A stretch of 64,000 bases of DNA, from NCBI RefSeq assembly GCF_022965805.1, contig NC_133104.1, positions 28,020,069 through 28,084,068 of the forward strand, read 5' to 3'. The notes below the pieces were generated by a model. That model did no database searches. It was not told the origin of the DNA and saw only the letters and a program-made list of their open reading frames with translations. The DNA is from Primulina eburnea (Eukaryota; Streptophyta; Magnoliopsida; Lamiales; Gesneriaceae). The position numbers and the translations under genes are program-made. Below, piece after piece: positions 1-12,628 of this stretch. Each line of letters begins with the position of its first letter. Position 1 is the first letter of the stretch.

Positions 1-1505
1 CTTGTCTTGTTTGTTTTAAAAACCGATGGGACCATGAACCAAGCCATGAAATGTCATTTTGGTCATGTCCTAGACATGCTAAGGAAGGGTTCTAACCATG
101 GTTACAGGCCTAAAGGCCAACCAAGATTCGAACCTCATTGAACAATCAAAAACCAGAATTTTCGAGACTCAACTTGCAACTATGGTGGAGTTGCTGTCAA
201 GTCTTGAATCTAGCGAGTTGGGGGCTTGAACTAATGGACCAACATGATCCTAACTCACCCTAGTACATTCCTAGATGCAGCCTTGGATGTCTGGAACCGA
301 GCCAACCCCCTGAAATCACAAAACAATACCAAACGTGAAGCACAAGGAAAAGAGCCGAAAATCTGTGTAGAATTTTTGTTCATGTTGATGTAAAAATTTT
401 GGTTTTGCCTTTTAAATCATGCATAAGTAATGTTTTAAAATAATTATATGACTTGATTGAAGAGCAAAAGATAATATAAAAATTCCTTGAATTCTTTTGT
501 TCGAAAAGAAACAACTATACGACGACACGGCGCGTAGGAGACGGAGTTGCTTTACTTTCTTGTTTTCTCTCTTATTTTCCTTGAGCTCCTCTCGATTCTT
601 TTTGTGCTGAAAGAGACTGAAATTTTCAAAATGAGGGGAGGAGAATGGCTAGGAAAAATGAATGGGAAGTCTACTAATTAAATGGGGGTTGAATGGCAAG
701 ATCAAATCTTTCTATCCTAGAGTTTGAGAGATAAGGAAATAAGGTATGATTTGATTTGATTGAGGGAGTGTGAGGGACGATTTTTATCTTTCAAATTATG
801 GTAGAAATATTGCTTAAATCATTAATTATTGGTGATTAAAAATGAAGGGATTATCTACCAAGAATCGATAAGGAAGAGAATCAAAGAAAATGAGTTGTCA
901 ACCTTGATTAAATCCTACAAGGTGATGGCCGAATTCTTGAAGTAAAATGGAGGGAAATATTGCTTAAATATTGAATTTTTAACACTTTAAAGTTTTAAAC
1001 ACTTATTATGTATTTTAGTGAAATAATAAATTAATTTAGGATAGTAATTATCTTCCATGCATGGCTAATTCTTTAAAATAAATTACTAACATGTTAAGTT
1101 ACAATTTCATAAATAAAATAAGCCTAGATTAACTTATCTCAATTGGTTATACATTTTAATCTAGGCTTTTAATTAATTATTAGACATAAATGAACTTATT
1201 TACTACATATCTCTAATTAATTAAATAAATCCTTAAATATTCTTTTACATTAAAATAACTTATTATTTATCTTATATAAATTCTAGGAATATTTTCTTCT
1301 TATTAAATTTTATCTCAATACTCCAACTCCAGTCCGACCTCTCTTATTTAACCGAAAAGACAAAATCTAAACTACTGCGATTTAAAATAAATGATCATGA
1401 ATTAATACAATTTAAAATGCTTGAAATATAAAAGAAATCATTTTAATTTTTAAATAATAGTAATTATGCATTGCTTATACGTAGTCTGGTTTAACGGGTT
1501 CTACA
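1..1505 (-). repeat. 3' LTR of the first Gypsy element, partial
   Basis: Nearly the same sequence as 8022-9519, and ending at the same TCTACA terminus. The left part of the LTR lies before the window. It carries no gene. AT-rich stretches dominate 960-1480. The few differences from the other LTR are scattered substitutions and short indels, so the element is not brand new. Confidence 0.92.
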
Positions 1506-1543
1506 ACTCTCCCCCCCTTAAAAAAATTTCTTCCTCGAAATTA
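1506..1543 (-). other. polypurine tract and pre-PPT hairpin motif
   Basis: On the minus strand an A/G-rich run, AAGGGGGGGAGAG, directly precedes the 3' LTR. It is the expected primer site for plus-strand DNA synthesis. Just upstream is a near-palindrome of the form AATTTCGAGGA.GAAATT (plus strand 1525-1543). It ends at the TAA codon of pol and recurs beside the tract in the other Gypsy elements of this window. Confidence 0.8.
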
Positions 1544-3202
1544 AAACTTACCGAATAACTCGGGATACCGACTACTCATTTTTGGCTCAGATTCCCACGT
1601 AGCTTCCTCCTCCGAATGATTAAGTCATTTGACTTTCACTAGCTTAACCAGTTTGTTCTGAAGCTTCTTCTCCTGTCTGTCTAAAATCTGCACTGGTCTT
1701 TCTTCATAAGACAGGTTCGGAATGAGCTGCAACGGTTCAAAATTCAGGACATGCGAAGGATTCGACATATACTTCCTCAGCATAGACACGTGGAACACAT
1801 TGTGTACTCCGGTCAGATTCGGCGGAAGAGCAACACGATAAGCTAACGTCCCAACCCTGTCGAGAATCTCAAATGGTCTGAAGAATCTCGGACTAAGCTT
1901 TCCTTTCTTTCCGAACCGCATGACACCCTTCATAGGTGCTATCTTCACAAAAACATGGTCGTCCAACGTCAAACTCTAGATCTCTCCTCCTCTGATCCGC
2001 ATAGCTCTTCTATGGACTCTGAGCAGTCCTCATCCTATCACGGATCTTGACTACTACATCAGCAGCCTGCTGAATGATTTCCGGATCAAATTCTGATCTT
2101 TCCCCTACCTCATCCCAATGAACAAGCGATCTACACTTACAACCATACAGGGCTTCATAAGGAGCCATCCCTATAGACGACTGAAAACTGTTTTTATAGG
2201 TGAACTCTATCAATGGAAAATTCGACTCCTAACTCCCTGAGAAATCAATGACACAAGCACGGAGAATATCTTCCAAAATCTGGATAACTCTCTCTGTCTG
2301 CCCATCTGTATGAGGGTGGAAAGTTGTGCTAAACAACAACTTCGTACCCACTGCTGAATGCAAACTCTTCCAAAATGCGGAAGTGAATCTAGGATCTCTG
2401 TCAGACACTAGAAACGGGAATACCATGAAGTCTGACTATCTCTCGGATATACAACTCTGCATACTGAATCACGGTGAAATTCGTCTTAATGGGCAAGAAG
2501 TGCGCTGATTTGGTAAGACGATCAACAATCACCCAGATAGCATTTGATCCTCTACTGATTTTGGCAGACCTACCACAAAGTCCATGGTAATATTCTCCCA
2601 CTTCCACTCGGGAATAGGAAGAGGCTTGAGCAAGCCTGCTGGTCTCTGATGCTCCGCTTTCACTAGCTGGCACGTCAGACACTCGGATACAAAACGTATG
2701 ATATCCTTCTTCATTCCGGGCCACCAATACAACAATTGCAGATCTTTGTACATCTTCGTACTCCCAGGATGAATAGAGTACGGCGACATGTGGGCCTCAG
2801 ATAAAATATCTGCTCGAATAGAATCGTTGTTAGGAACCCACAATCTGTCTCGTTATTAGGAACCCACAATCTGTCTCGATATCTCACAGTACCGTCGCTA
2901 ACTGTATACAAGATACTGCCCTTGGCCTCATCTCTCTGCTTCCACTTTTCCAACTGCTCATCTGCTGATTGACCACTACAAATACGGTCTAGAAGGGAAA
3001 ACTGAATCATCAAAGTAGATAGACGGGGAACTCTACCCCGAGGATATGTCTCTAGATCAAACCTCTGCATCTCAAACTGAAGAGGCCTCGAAATTGCTAG
3101 ATGAGCCATCACTGCGACTTTCCTGCTCAGTGCATCTGCAACTACATTAGCTTTGCCCGGGTGGTAGCTAATGTTACAATCATAGTCCTTCACTAGCTCC
3201 AA
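1541..3202 (-). pseudogene. Gypsy integrase with chromodomain-like tail, broken
   Basis: The pieces in order are: end of RNase H and the linker ([15 protein letters not shown] near 3130-3180); the integrase zinc region (H and C residues including CLTCQ near 2670); the catalytic core (VDRLTKSAHFLP near 2520, then [15 protein letters not shown] near 2390 and [13 protein letters not shown] near 2310); the YEALYGCKCRS segment; GKKGKLSPRF; and a chromodomain-like end with HSEEEATWE and YPELFGKF. Integrase joins the cDNA into host chromatin, and chromodomains in this group recognise histone marks. Breaks seen are a 26-base tandem duplication at 2830-2878, several frame changes, and TGA in place of Trp in the KWLNHS motif near 1620. 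It is non-functional. Confidence 0.9.
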
Positions 3203-3211
3203 CCAACGCCT

Positions 3212-4310
3212 CTAACTCATATTCAGCTCTTTCTGCGTAAAGAAGTACTTGAGGCTCTTATGTTCGGTAAAGATCTGGCACTTCTCTCCGTACAAATAAT
3301 GCCTCCAAATCTTCAAGGCAAATACTATGGCTGCCAACTCTAGATCGTGGGTAGGATAGTTCTTCTCATGGATTTTCAACTGTCGAGAAGCATATGCTAT
3401 CACCTTCCCATGCTGCATCAACACTGCGTCTAGACCGAGCTTTGAAGCATCGGTATACAAAACAAACTCGTCAGGCCCTGACGGAATGCCGAAACTGGCG
3501 CTGATATAAGAGCTTGCTTCAAAGTATCGAAGCTCTTCTGACACTCGTCGCTCCACACAAATTTAACATTTTTTTTGTCAATGTAGTGAGTGGAACTGTG
3601 ATAGAGGATAATCCCTGAATAAACTTCCGATAATATCCTACTAGCCCAAGGAAACTACGGATCTCTGATGCATTTTGCGGCACAACCCAATCCCTGACTG
3701 CTGCAACTTTCGCTGGGTCTACCTCAATACTGCTGCTAGAAACGTTGTGGCCTAAGAACGCCACCTTCTCTAACCAAAATTCGCATTTACTGAACTTCCC
3801 GAATAACTTATACTTTTGCAAGGTCTACAAAACTGTGGTCAGATGTCTGCTGTGCTCCTCGTGATTCTTTGAGTAGACGAGAATGTCGTCTATGAATACT
3901 ATCACGAACTGATCAAGATACGGCTGAAATATGCGATTCATGAGATCCATGAAGATCGCTGGCGCATTCGTCAAACCAAACGGCATCACAAGGAAATCGA
4001 AGTGGCTGTATCGAGTCCGAAAGGCAGTCTTGAGAACATCGGCGTCTTTCACCCTCAACTGGTGATAACCAGAACGCAGGTCGATCTTAGAGAATACTGA
4101 AGCTCCCTGTAACTGATCAAATCGATATTCAATCCGCGGACAAGGGTATTTGTTCTTCACTGTAACCCTGTTCAATTCCCGGTAATCAATACAGAGCCTC
4201 ATCGTACCATCCTTCTTCTTCACAAACAAGACTGGCGCGCCCATGGTGAAAAACTCGGGCGAATGAACTCCATGTCAAGAAGTTCCTGAATCTGCTTCTT
4301 AAGTTCTGCC
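3212..4310 (-). pseudogene. Gypsy reverse transcriptase and RNase H, broken
   Basis: RT motifs are clear: [42 protein letters not shown], and the catalytic FIDD at plus-strand 3885-3896. They are followed by FLGHNVS and the RNase H start [11 protein letters not shown], and by [19 protein letters not shown] and [10 protein letters not shown]. The enzymes copy the element RNA into DNA and remove the RNA strand. The frame changes at about 3822 and 3540. RNase H has LDAVLMQ where family members usually have LGCVLMQ. The segment matches the RT of the second Gypsy element (49029-50009) in motif order but differs in many residues. Confidence 0.92.
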
Positions 4311-4323
4311 ATCTCTGTCGGTG

Positions 4324-4884
4324 CTAATCGATACGGTTCTTTTGAGATCGAGCCGTACCTGGCATAAGCTCAATAGAAAACTCCACCTCTCGCTCGGGTG
4401 GCATACCAGAGACGTCCTCAAGAAAAACGTCTAGAAAATCCCTAACAATTGGGACATCGGAAACTGACTGACTGGGTGCTTCGGGAACAGACACAAAAGT
4501 CTCTAAGAACGCTCGACACCCTCTATGCATGAGCTTCCTAGCCTGGAAACAGGATATCAAATGGGGTAAATGAAAGTACCTGTCTGCTTCAAATAAGAAC
4601 CGATCCATCCCAGGCGGTCGGACTAGAACAGATCTCCACTGAAACTCGATCAAAACACTATTCCTTAGTAGCCAATCAATACCCAGAATGGTATCAAACT
4701 CTGGCATCGGCAAAACGATAAGATCCGCATAAACAAGATTGCCATGAAGCTCGGCCAGCTTCTCTCCAGAAGGCAGTATTACTGAATAGGCTATATCTAG
4801 CCCAATGGTGTTGACCTTGAGGAAATTAGCAAAGACCTCTGAAATGAACGAATGAGTAGCCTCTGAATCTATCAAAGCATTCAT
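4324..4884 (-). pseudogene. Gypsy aspartic protease and RT N-terminal linker, broken
   Basis: The frame holds ALIDSEATHSFIS, where the aspartic protease signature is normally DSGATHS, so the active-site glycine is replaced by glutamate. Further on come FDTILGIDWL and the linker ending in [15 protein letters not shown], which normally leads into the RT. The protease would mature the Gag-Pol polyprotein inside the particle. The frame stops at 4324, where family members continue into KELKxQLxxLL. A plus-strand shift lies between 4244 and 4324. Confidence 0.85.
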
Positions 4885-5016
4885 AGCTGAAACAGCTATA
4901 AAAATTCTCCCTGAAAATTTTGAACACCAAGCTCAACCCAATAATCACACGAACTAAACTTATAGACATGCGGGGGGTAAGGTTCACTGATTAGAGCATG
5001 CAATCGTATCGCAATT

Positions 5017-6125
5017 CTAAGTTAAAAATCTTACCCAGACTTCCAAAACATTGAATTTCAAATACAAACTTAAAGCTTTAAGATATCTGTCATGAGCATG
5101 GTCTCCGGGTTCGTCTCCGCTGCATGGAGAGCAAAAACTCTGCCTTGAGTAGGCAGACTCCCCTGAGGGCAATTCTTCAGCAAGTGGTAAGGACTCCCAC
5201 ACTTGTAACACTTCCCTGAGCCATACATACAAGCTCCAGCATGACGACGCGTGAACCTAGGACAGACTGGATGCCCTAAAGTCCTCGAGAATGCACGTCC
5301 CTGCTGCTGAATGTCCTCTGTTTCTGGGTGGGCCGTAGAAAGGCTTCTTACTCTGATGCTGCTGCTGAGGAGGAGGACGGTGCGGTACTTGGACTGGTCG
5401 CTTGGCCTAGCGGTATCTCTCTATATCATTCTGGTTCTGCTCTGCAGCTAGAGCTCCTGAGACAGCGACGTCATAGGTAGTAGGGCCTTCCACCCTAACA
5501 TCACGGCACAAGATCGGCCGCAGACCATCTAGAAAATGCCTCAGTTTGGCTCCAGAATCATTCGTAATCAGGGTTACGAAATGGCAACCCCTCTCAAACT
5601 TACGGATGGACTCCGTAACAGTCATATCTCCCTACCTCAGGGTCATGAACTCCCTGGCTCAACCTGGAACGCACCTCGTCAGTAAAATATTTAGAGTAGA
5701 ATACCTTTGTAAACCGCGTCCAGCTTAGAGTAGCCAGATGCTCCTTCCCACAATAAGCGGGCGTCTCCTCTGAACAGATAGGTTGCACAACGAACCCTAT
5801 CTTCATCTCCGAGCTCCATGAATTCGAAAATAACCTCAAGGGACATAATCTAGCCCTCGGCAATCATAGGATCTTCCGTCCCTGAGAACTCCTTAGGTCT
5901 CATCTTAATGAATCGCTCATAGGTCGCCTCAGGCCCGGCCGGCCTGGCTGCCACAGCGTTATTCCCTGCAAACTGTGCGAAGAACCTATTCATCCTAGCT
6001 AACATCTGGGCGTTCATGTCCGGTGGAGGGGGTGGAGTTACATTCCTCTCTTGCCTCTGATTCTCGCCGTCCTCCTGGCGAGGCTCATCATATCTCGTGC
6101 GCTCAAGAATGCGTCTAGGAGGCAT
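5017..6125 (-). pseudogene. Gypsy gag, broken, with CCHC zinc knuckle
   Basis: Starts MPPRRILERTRYDEP and continues with a proline run and a gag core (TYERFIKMRPKEFSG, then pieces such as WTRFTKVFYSKYF). A CCHC knuckle, CYKCGSPYHLLKNC, is read at 5169-5210 on the minus strand. Gag forms the particle and binds RNA. Stops are frequent: TAG replaces Trp near 5850 and further stops lie at 5600-5700. The reading frame is split over at least four pieces. It starts about 230 bases from the primer-binding site. Confidence 0.85.
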
Positions 6126-6358
6126 AATGTTTCATATATACAACCCATACATAACCAACATGCATAATTCATTATTTCTTTAAATTTAAATAAATACTGT
6201 ATAATCATAATCTTGACATAAAATTTTTGATGAAAACATGATGTTAAAATATTTCATTATTTAAAAAAAATGGGTAAAAGTAAAACTTACATACCGAAGA
6301 CGTGACTTCGTGAGCTTCTCGAGGTCAGTAGTAGTACAACCCTTTACAAGAACATAGA

Positions 6359-6369
6359 CTCTGATACCA
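6359..6369 (-). other. primer-binding site (initiator tRNA-Met)
   Basis: The minus strand reads TGGTATCAGAG two bases after the end of the 5' LTR. This is complementary to the 3' end of initiator tRNA-Met, the usual primer of plant LTR retrotransposons. It fixes the element's orientation as minus. Confidence 0.9.
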
Positions 6370-6371
6370 AC

Positions 6372-9300
6372 TGTAGAGGCCAGTATTTCGTATTTGAAAT
6401 TTGCGGAATAATTTAAAATTTTCCTTTAAAAGTAAATAACTTGCCTCATTCATAAAATAAACTGATAAAAAGGTTTAAATGTCAAAATAGTAGCAGAAGT
6501 AAATATTGTTTCAAAACAATCACTTGAAAAATATTTCAACAAGACAAAATGAGTTTGAGCATAAAAATGATAAATAAACTGAAACATGAGGTCATCTAGG
6601 TTCCTACTACTGCCAACCCAAGCTAGCTCACTGGTCCCCGCCCTCGGTCTCGACCTCACAATTACCTACAACAATCAAGTCTAGTGAGTTTAAAGACTCA
6701 GCATGCATATATCATAGATAACAAGTAAATATATCATAAAATTCGGCATAACGTAAAAATGTCGTATTGTAAAAACGTAACGTGAAAATCGTGTCATGAA
6801 TAATTATAAATACGTGCATAACTGAAAATCGTACGTAAATAATTTACTTGATAGAGCCATGTCATAAAATAGCATATCATAATTTTCTGTTGAGATAATG
6901 TTCTACGCAAGTGGCCCATAACATAACATAACATGAATCATCTGATCAAACTAAACCGCAGTATACTGGGCGGTAGAGAACATCACAGCCCTTGGACTGG
7001 ATATCCATACCCATACATGAACATGAACACGTCATAAGTCACCGGGTGAAGTAATAATCCCATAAGCTGAAATCCCATAAGCGTGAGGTGGCCACAAGAC
7101 ATGTCACATATATCTCAAAAATAAACATTTTTCTATTTTTGCACATAATTTAATTGTAATCCTGTTTTTATCAAATGGGTTGGATCGTTCCCAGGCTCGC
7201 TGCAATCTAATTCTAACAAGAGACACATGCGAATAATCTTAACATGAGAATAACTTCGTAATAGAACCCAAAAACGGGGCCAACTAGACCAACAACTTGA
7301 TTTCTAACCATTAATCTGTACCAACCTGAACTAACATCGAATCATCGTTTAGTCATGGTCAAAATACGCCTAACATGATGAAATAATGCTCCTAAAAATT
7401 GTAATTCACGAAATTTGGTGAATGGAGGCCAAAATCTTGAAACGCTCTTTCGAGAGTCACTTTGGCACATTGCACCTTAATTCTCGAACGACCTCTAAAC
7501 TTAACCAGATCATAAACGGCCAAAGACATGACCTTCCTAACTCAATGAGGTATTGTCCAGTCCAAAGCCATAGGCTAAAAGCTAACCAAGAACTCGAAAC
7601 AAGCCTCCGAACCGAAGGCAAATTTGCTGTCAAAAAATACAGCAGCAGTTGTTGTGCTTCCTTGCTTCGTTTACGAGGCTATTGGCCATTGGGGCTTGAA
7701 CCACCGACCAGAGCCTCTTCTCAACATCCTAAGGTGTGGCTTGAACCATGTCTAAGGGCCCTAGACCGACAACAATCCAAGCAACATCCGAGACAATCCC
7801 AAGCTTCACCCGAGAACACACATTGCACGCGTGGGAGTGTTGCTTGTTTTGTTGTCAAATGAAGGATCCATGGATATGAGGTTAACCATGGTCCATGCTA
7901 GACATGTTAAGGTGTTGTATGAGTCATGGCTAAGGGCTAGAAGCCAAACACAACCCACCTAACACCATAAAGCCGAACCAACTCACACACAGAAAAAAAC
8001 AGAAATCGAAGCCGTGGGACACTTGTCTTGTTTGTTTTAAAAACCGATGGGACCATGAACCAAGCCATGAAAGGTCATCTTGATCATGTCCTAGAAATTC
8101 TAAGGAAGTGCTCTAACCATGGTTACAGGCCCAAAAGCCAACCAAGATTCGAACCTCCTTGAACAATCAAAAACCAGAAATTTCAAGACTCAACTTGCAA
8201 CTATGGTGGAGTTGCTGTCAAGTCTTGAATCCAGCGAGTTGGCGGCTTGAACTAATGGACCAACATGATCCTAACTCACCCTAGTACATGCCTAGATGCA
8301 GCGTTGGACGCCTGGAACCGAGCCAACCCCCTGAAATCACAAAACAATACCAAACGTGAAGCACTAGAAAGATAGCCGAAAATCTGTGCAAAATTTTTGT
8401 TCATGTTGCTGTAAAAATTTCGGTTTTGCCTTTTAAATCATGCATAAGTAATGTTTTAAAATAATTATATGACTTGATTGAAGAGAAAAAGATAATATAA
8501 ACATGCCTTGAATTGTTTTGTTCGAAAAGAAACAACTATACGGCGACACGGCGCGGAGGAGACGGAGTTTCTTTACTTTCTTGTTTTCTCTCTTATTTTC
8601 CTTGAGCTTCTCTCGATTTTTTTTGTGCTGAAAGAGACTGAAATTTTCGAAAATGAGGGGAGGAGAATGGCTAGGAATGGGAAGTCTACTAATTAAATGG
8701 GGGTTGAATGGCAAGATCAAATTTTTTCTATCCTAGAGTTTGAGAGATAAGGAAATGAGGTGTGATTTGATTTCATTGAGGGAGTGTGAGGGATGATTTT
8801 TATCTTTCAAATTAAGGTAGAAATATTGCTTAAATCATTAATTATTGGTGATTAAAAATGAAGGGATTATCTACCAATAATGGATAAGGAAGAGAATCAA
8901 AGAAAATGAGTTGTCAACCTTGATTAAATCCTACAAGGTGATGGCCGAATTCTTGAAGTAAAATGAAGGGAAATATTGCTTAAATATTGAATTTTTAACA
9001 CTTTAAAGTTTTAAACATTTATTATGTATTTTAGTTAAATAATAAATTAACTTAGGATAGTAATTATCTTGCATGCATGGCTAATTCTTTAAAATAAATT
9101 ACTAACATGTTAAGTTACAATTTCATAAATAAATTATGCTTAGATTAACTTATCTCAATTGATCATATATTTTAATTTAGGCTTTTAATTAATTATTGGA
9201 CATAAAGGAACTTATTTACTACTTATCTCTAATTAAATAAATAAATCCTTAAACATTCTTTTATATTAAAATAACTTATTCTTTATCTTAAATAAGTTCT

Positions 9301-9519
9301 AGGAATATTTTCGTCTTATTAAATTTTATAACAATGCTCCAACTCCAGTCCGGCCTCGCTTATCTAACCGAAAAGATAAAAGCTAAACTACTGCGATTTA
9401 AAATAAATTATCATGACTTAATACAATTTAAAATGCTTGAAATATAAAAGAAATCATTTTAATTTTTAAATAAGTAATTATGCATTGCTTATACGTAGTC
9501 TGGTTTAACGGGTTCTACA
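6372..9519 (-). repeat. 5' LTR of the first Gypsy element (3148 bp)
   Basis: Bounded by TGTAGAGGCC at 6372 and GGTTCTACA ending at 9519. Its right half repeats 1-1505. A more diverged copy of the same LTR type is at 29347-32160. Small ORFs inside (for example 7422-7862) have no protein character and are not genes. Promoter elements could not be placed with confidence. Confidence 0.92.
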
Positions 9520-9680
9520 TAATCACTTGAGCTATGAACTCATGTCTTGTTATATACATGAATCATTGAGGGTCACACAAGTATTGAGTTATGTGTTCAT
9601 GTTAATATAGTCAAATTGAAGGAATTGAATTTGGACACTGTATTTTGATAGAGATAAAATATATTGCTTATAAAGAAGTT
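9520..9680. other. intergenic segment between two retrotransposons
   Basis: 161 bases, unlike either flanking element. They hold the outer target-site copies: TAATC for the Gypsy element at 9520-9524 and AAGTT for the Copia element at 9676-9680. No gene is seen. It is probably a remnant of the ancestral sequence and would have been continuous with 20823 onward. Confidence 0.6.
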
Positions 9681-10601
9681 TGATAGGATCGGTTAATCGA
9701 ATAAAGAGTGTTTAGAAGGGGGGTTGAATAAACACTGCTCAAATTTAAATATTTTTCGACAATATGAGTTCAGTTTTGTTACAAACTTAAACTGGATATC
9801 CTAAAACAGTTGCGGAAAATAAACTGACTGAAAGATAGAGTATCTAACTGAAAATGAGAGCTGAAGTAATGACACAGTATGTTTCTGGATGTTCGGAGAC
9901 TTGAATAACTCCTACGTCACCCCTTCTATCACGAAGATAGGATATCCACTAAAAAACTTTGATCAAATACACGACACTGTACTGACCCACTTCAGTTTGG
10001 ACTTATCACTTTGTCAAAACTGAAACTCTTAGTATACAACACTTTTATAGATCGTAATTGATCTTAGCATAACTTAGAAAATCTATTAAAGATTACAAAG
10101 TGCTATATAAGCTCGAGAATGTAGTCTTGAATACTACTGATATGACTGATAAGCGTGAGCTGATTTATGATTGTGAGTAAATATTTCTGCAGCGTAATAG
10201 CAAGTAGAATAGGATAACAGAAAGTCGGGGGTTGTCTTCAGTTGCTGCCTTCGACTATTTATAGGTTCTTCTCTCAACGGTAACATTAAAGAATGTTTGA
10301 ATATTCTAACCGTTGATTGCCACGTCGATATATTCTGACAGTCGTACACTGTTCATTCTGCAATGCGACGTTCCACTACGAGTTTCAGGTATATGTACTA
10401 TTTTGTCTGTTGTCGCTTTCAACTGATGACGTGTACAGCTGAGAGATCAGCTGGTAAAGAATCAGTTGCCGAGAATGAACTTCAGTTGTATAGAACAGTT
10501 GACTAATGTTCAGCAGATGACGTGTTCAGTTGATGATCAGTTCAGTTGCTTAGTTTAGTTGGTAAGTCTTTTTGTCAAAGCACCGGAATAAGTTTCCAAC
10601 A
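9681..10601 (-). repeat. 3' LTR of the Copia element
   Basis: 921 bases from TGATAGGATC to TTTCCAACA. It matches the 5' LTR closely except for a missing stretch of about 30 bases after GGATATCC (near 9800) and scattered substitutions. It is directly preceded on the minus strand by the purine tract AAAGGGGGAAAT (10602-10613). Confidence 0.93.
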
Positions 10602-10752
10602 ATTTCCCCCTTTATGGTGTTTGACAAAACTTAGAATAAAAAATAACTGAATGACTGAACTCTTGTAGATAAAATAAGATGTAGATTCAACTGAACTCAT
10701 ATTCTTCATAGATACAAGAATTTAAGATTACTTCTGCTGTCCTAAAATCAGT

Positions 10753-12522
10753 TTAAGTCTCTTCCGCCTTTTTGTCAAACAGCTCCATCTTAGAAGATAA
10801 TTTCCGAACGTCAATAGATAGGAGCTTAACAGAGTCGGAAATATTGCTGATAGCAGTAGTCATTGCAACTTGAAGCAAGTCGATTTTTCTTGAAACAAGA
10901 GATTCTACACTGTCGACTCGTTTGTTGATAGAGTCTTGAGCGGCAGTGAGACTGGAAAATATCCCTCTGTTTTTCTGTATATCTTCAACTGCAAAAGTCA
11001 GAGAGGTAACAGCTGCTTGTATGGCGTTTAGTTTTTCTAAGTTGAACTGATGGGAAGATTCCAACTTCAGAGTGTGTGACAGCTGAGTGTTCTGAATCTT
11101 CGATATGGCAGTGATTATTTGTTGCATACTTTCCTGCATATGCTGAACTTCTTCAAAAATAAGATCAATATCTGATGAAGATGGAGGAGGAGACTGATGA
11201 GATGTTCCTGGTTCTCTTGTTGTCTGTTCAGAAATGACTAAAGCTTGTTCAGTTGAAACTGTATTAGCAACATTATGAACTGGAACATCAGTTACAATAA
11301 TTTCTCCTTGAACTGGAGGCGGTGATGGTAGATTCTTATCGGCAGAAGAACTGGCCAGATGAATGGCAAATGGTGATGAGACCAAAACTGGTGCCTCTAC
11401 AGAGTGAACGTGAGAATCAATCGGCACATCAGTCGAAATAGCTTGGTCAGCAACTGGATCTTGCTGAACTGGTTCTTCTGAAGAAATGGTGACCTCTGGA
11501 TGGATTTGATCAGCAGAGTGATCAACTGGATTAGACATAGGGTCTCTCAATTTAGTATCCTGCACCACTGCTTGGATAATTTCCTCAATGTTTGCAAAGG
11601 AAAGCTCGGCTTCCGTGTACAGTTGCTGTTCAGCAGGAGATGGTTGAGGCATATCCTGAACTGACTTTTCAGTTGGAACCAAAGCCTGTTCTGAGGATGG
11701 TTTTTCAACTGTATCCTCTTCATCAGTATCTGAATTTCTTTGATGATGAACCAACTCCTGATCCATTTCCCAAAATTTGATATGAGATTGTAACCCAAGC
11801 AAATCGGTATCAAGCTGAGTAATTACTGATTGATCAGCAAATGCAGTAGGATTTGTTGGAACGTAGTTGTCTTTCAATTTGCTGACAATTTGAGCCAACT
11901 TCTTGGATCTCACCTGATCAAACAAATAGGATTTTCTTTCCAACGCCTGAGCAATTGTTGCAGCTTTCACCGTTCTTAGAACATAAGCTTCCAATTTGAT
12001 GAAGGTGCTCAGCTGAGATTTCTTCTTCAGTTTCTTGGCAAAAACTTGTGTGTGAAAAGCTATCCAAGCATCGTAGGACTGAACTTTTGAAGCTGCATAA
12101 CTATTAACCTTTGCCCAAACAAGGTCAATGTGTGTCTGAATGGCATTGGAAGGTCTGGGCTCTTCAATCAGCTTACCCTTGCCTTTATCAGTGCTCAGAA
12201 TGTGAGGGATTTCCAATCCTGTTCGAGTTGATTCCACCACCTCTATAAATTTTATCCCTTTGGGTCGAGCAGGTGCCACACTGGCAGGGCGAGTGATTTG
12301 AATCAGAGGTGTTTTGGTCCTAACTGATTCCTTTTTGGCACCAACTGAAGCTTCTGGTGGAATGATTTTTAAAAGAACTGCTTCTATTGGTTGCTGAGCA
12401 TCTGAAGAAATAATTGTATCAGTAGGAATGGATACCTCGGCAGTTGTTGATTTAACCCTTTGGGTCCTTGGTTTCTTGGCAATCTGAGGAGATGGAGTTT
12501 TCTCTGATTCAGAAGTACTCAA
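10753..12522 (-). pseudogene. Copia extra ORF, C-terminal part (about 589 codons)
   Basis: This long frame starts MSTSESEKTPSPQ in a low-complexity, Ser/Thr/Pro-rich stretch. It has a short basic helical part near residues 130-230 (SKVQSYDAWIAFHTQ and RSKKLAQIVSKLKDN), an acidic Pro/Gln/Ser-rich middle, and a C-terminal helix-rich part of about 130 residues with heptad-like spacing (MQESMQQIITAISKIQ to LSSKMELFDKK), probably a coiled coil. The preceding codons KRKLIL stay in the same frame upstream, so the printed Met is probably internal. A one-base shift near 12530 and a TAG at about 12632 separate it from 12629-13371. No transmembrane segment is seen, so an envelope role has no support. 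Function is unknown. Confidence 0.75.
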
Positions 12523-12628
12523 AATTAATTTCCTCTTAGCTAACCTTCAGTTGAGCCAAAGTTTTGGCCTTCTTCATTGATTTTGGGGCTGCTTTATCAG
12601 TCCCAATCTCCTGTTTGATTTTGACAAA

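Larger units (their letters stand above)
1..9519 (-). mobile_element. Ty3/Gypsy LTR retrotransposon, chromovirus type, degenerate, cut by window start
   Basis: The element reads right to left: 5' LTR (6372-9519), primer-binding site, gag, protease, RT, RNase H, integrase with a chromodomain-like tail, purine tract, then the 3' LTR, of which only the inner 1505 bases lie in the window. LTR ends are TGTAGA...TCTACA. The order RT, RNase H, integrase defines Ty3/Gypsy. The long LTRs, the MPPRR-type gag start and the chromodomain-like C-terminus suggest the Tekay/Del lineage, which is inferred. Every coding segment has stops or frameshifts, so the copy is dead. The right-hand target-site copy would be TAATC at 9520-9524; its partner is outside the window. 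Confidence 0.93.

Noticed and set aside
6359..6369. tRNA gene fragment
   Set aside because: TGGTATCAGAG next to an LTR is a primer-binding site, as at 19849, 40129 and 45649. No cloverleaf is present.
7422..7862. 146-codon plus-strand ORF
   Set aside because: It lies inside an LTR, lacks domains, and is not preserved in the related LTR at 29347-32160.
10753..12522. Envelope-like protein
   Set aside because: No signal peptide or transmembrane segment is seen, only coiled-coil and low-complexity parts.
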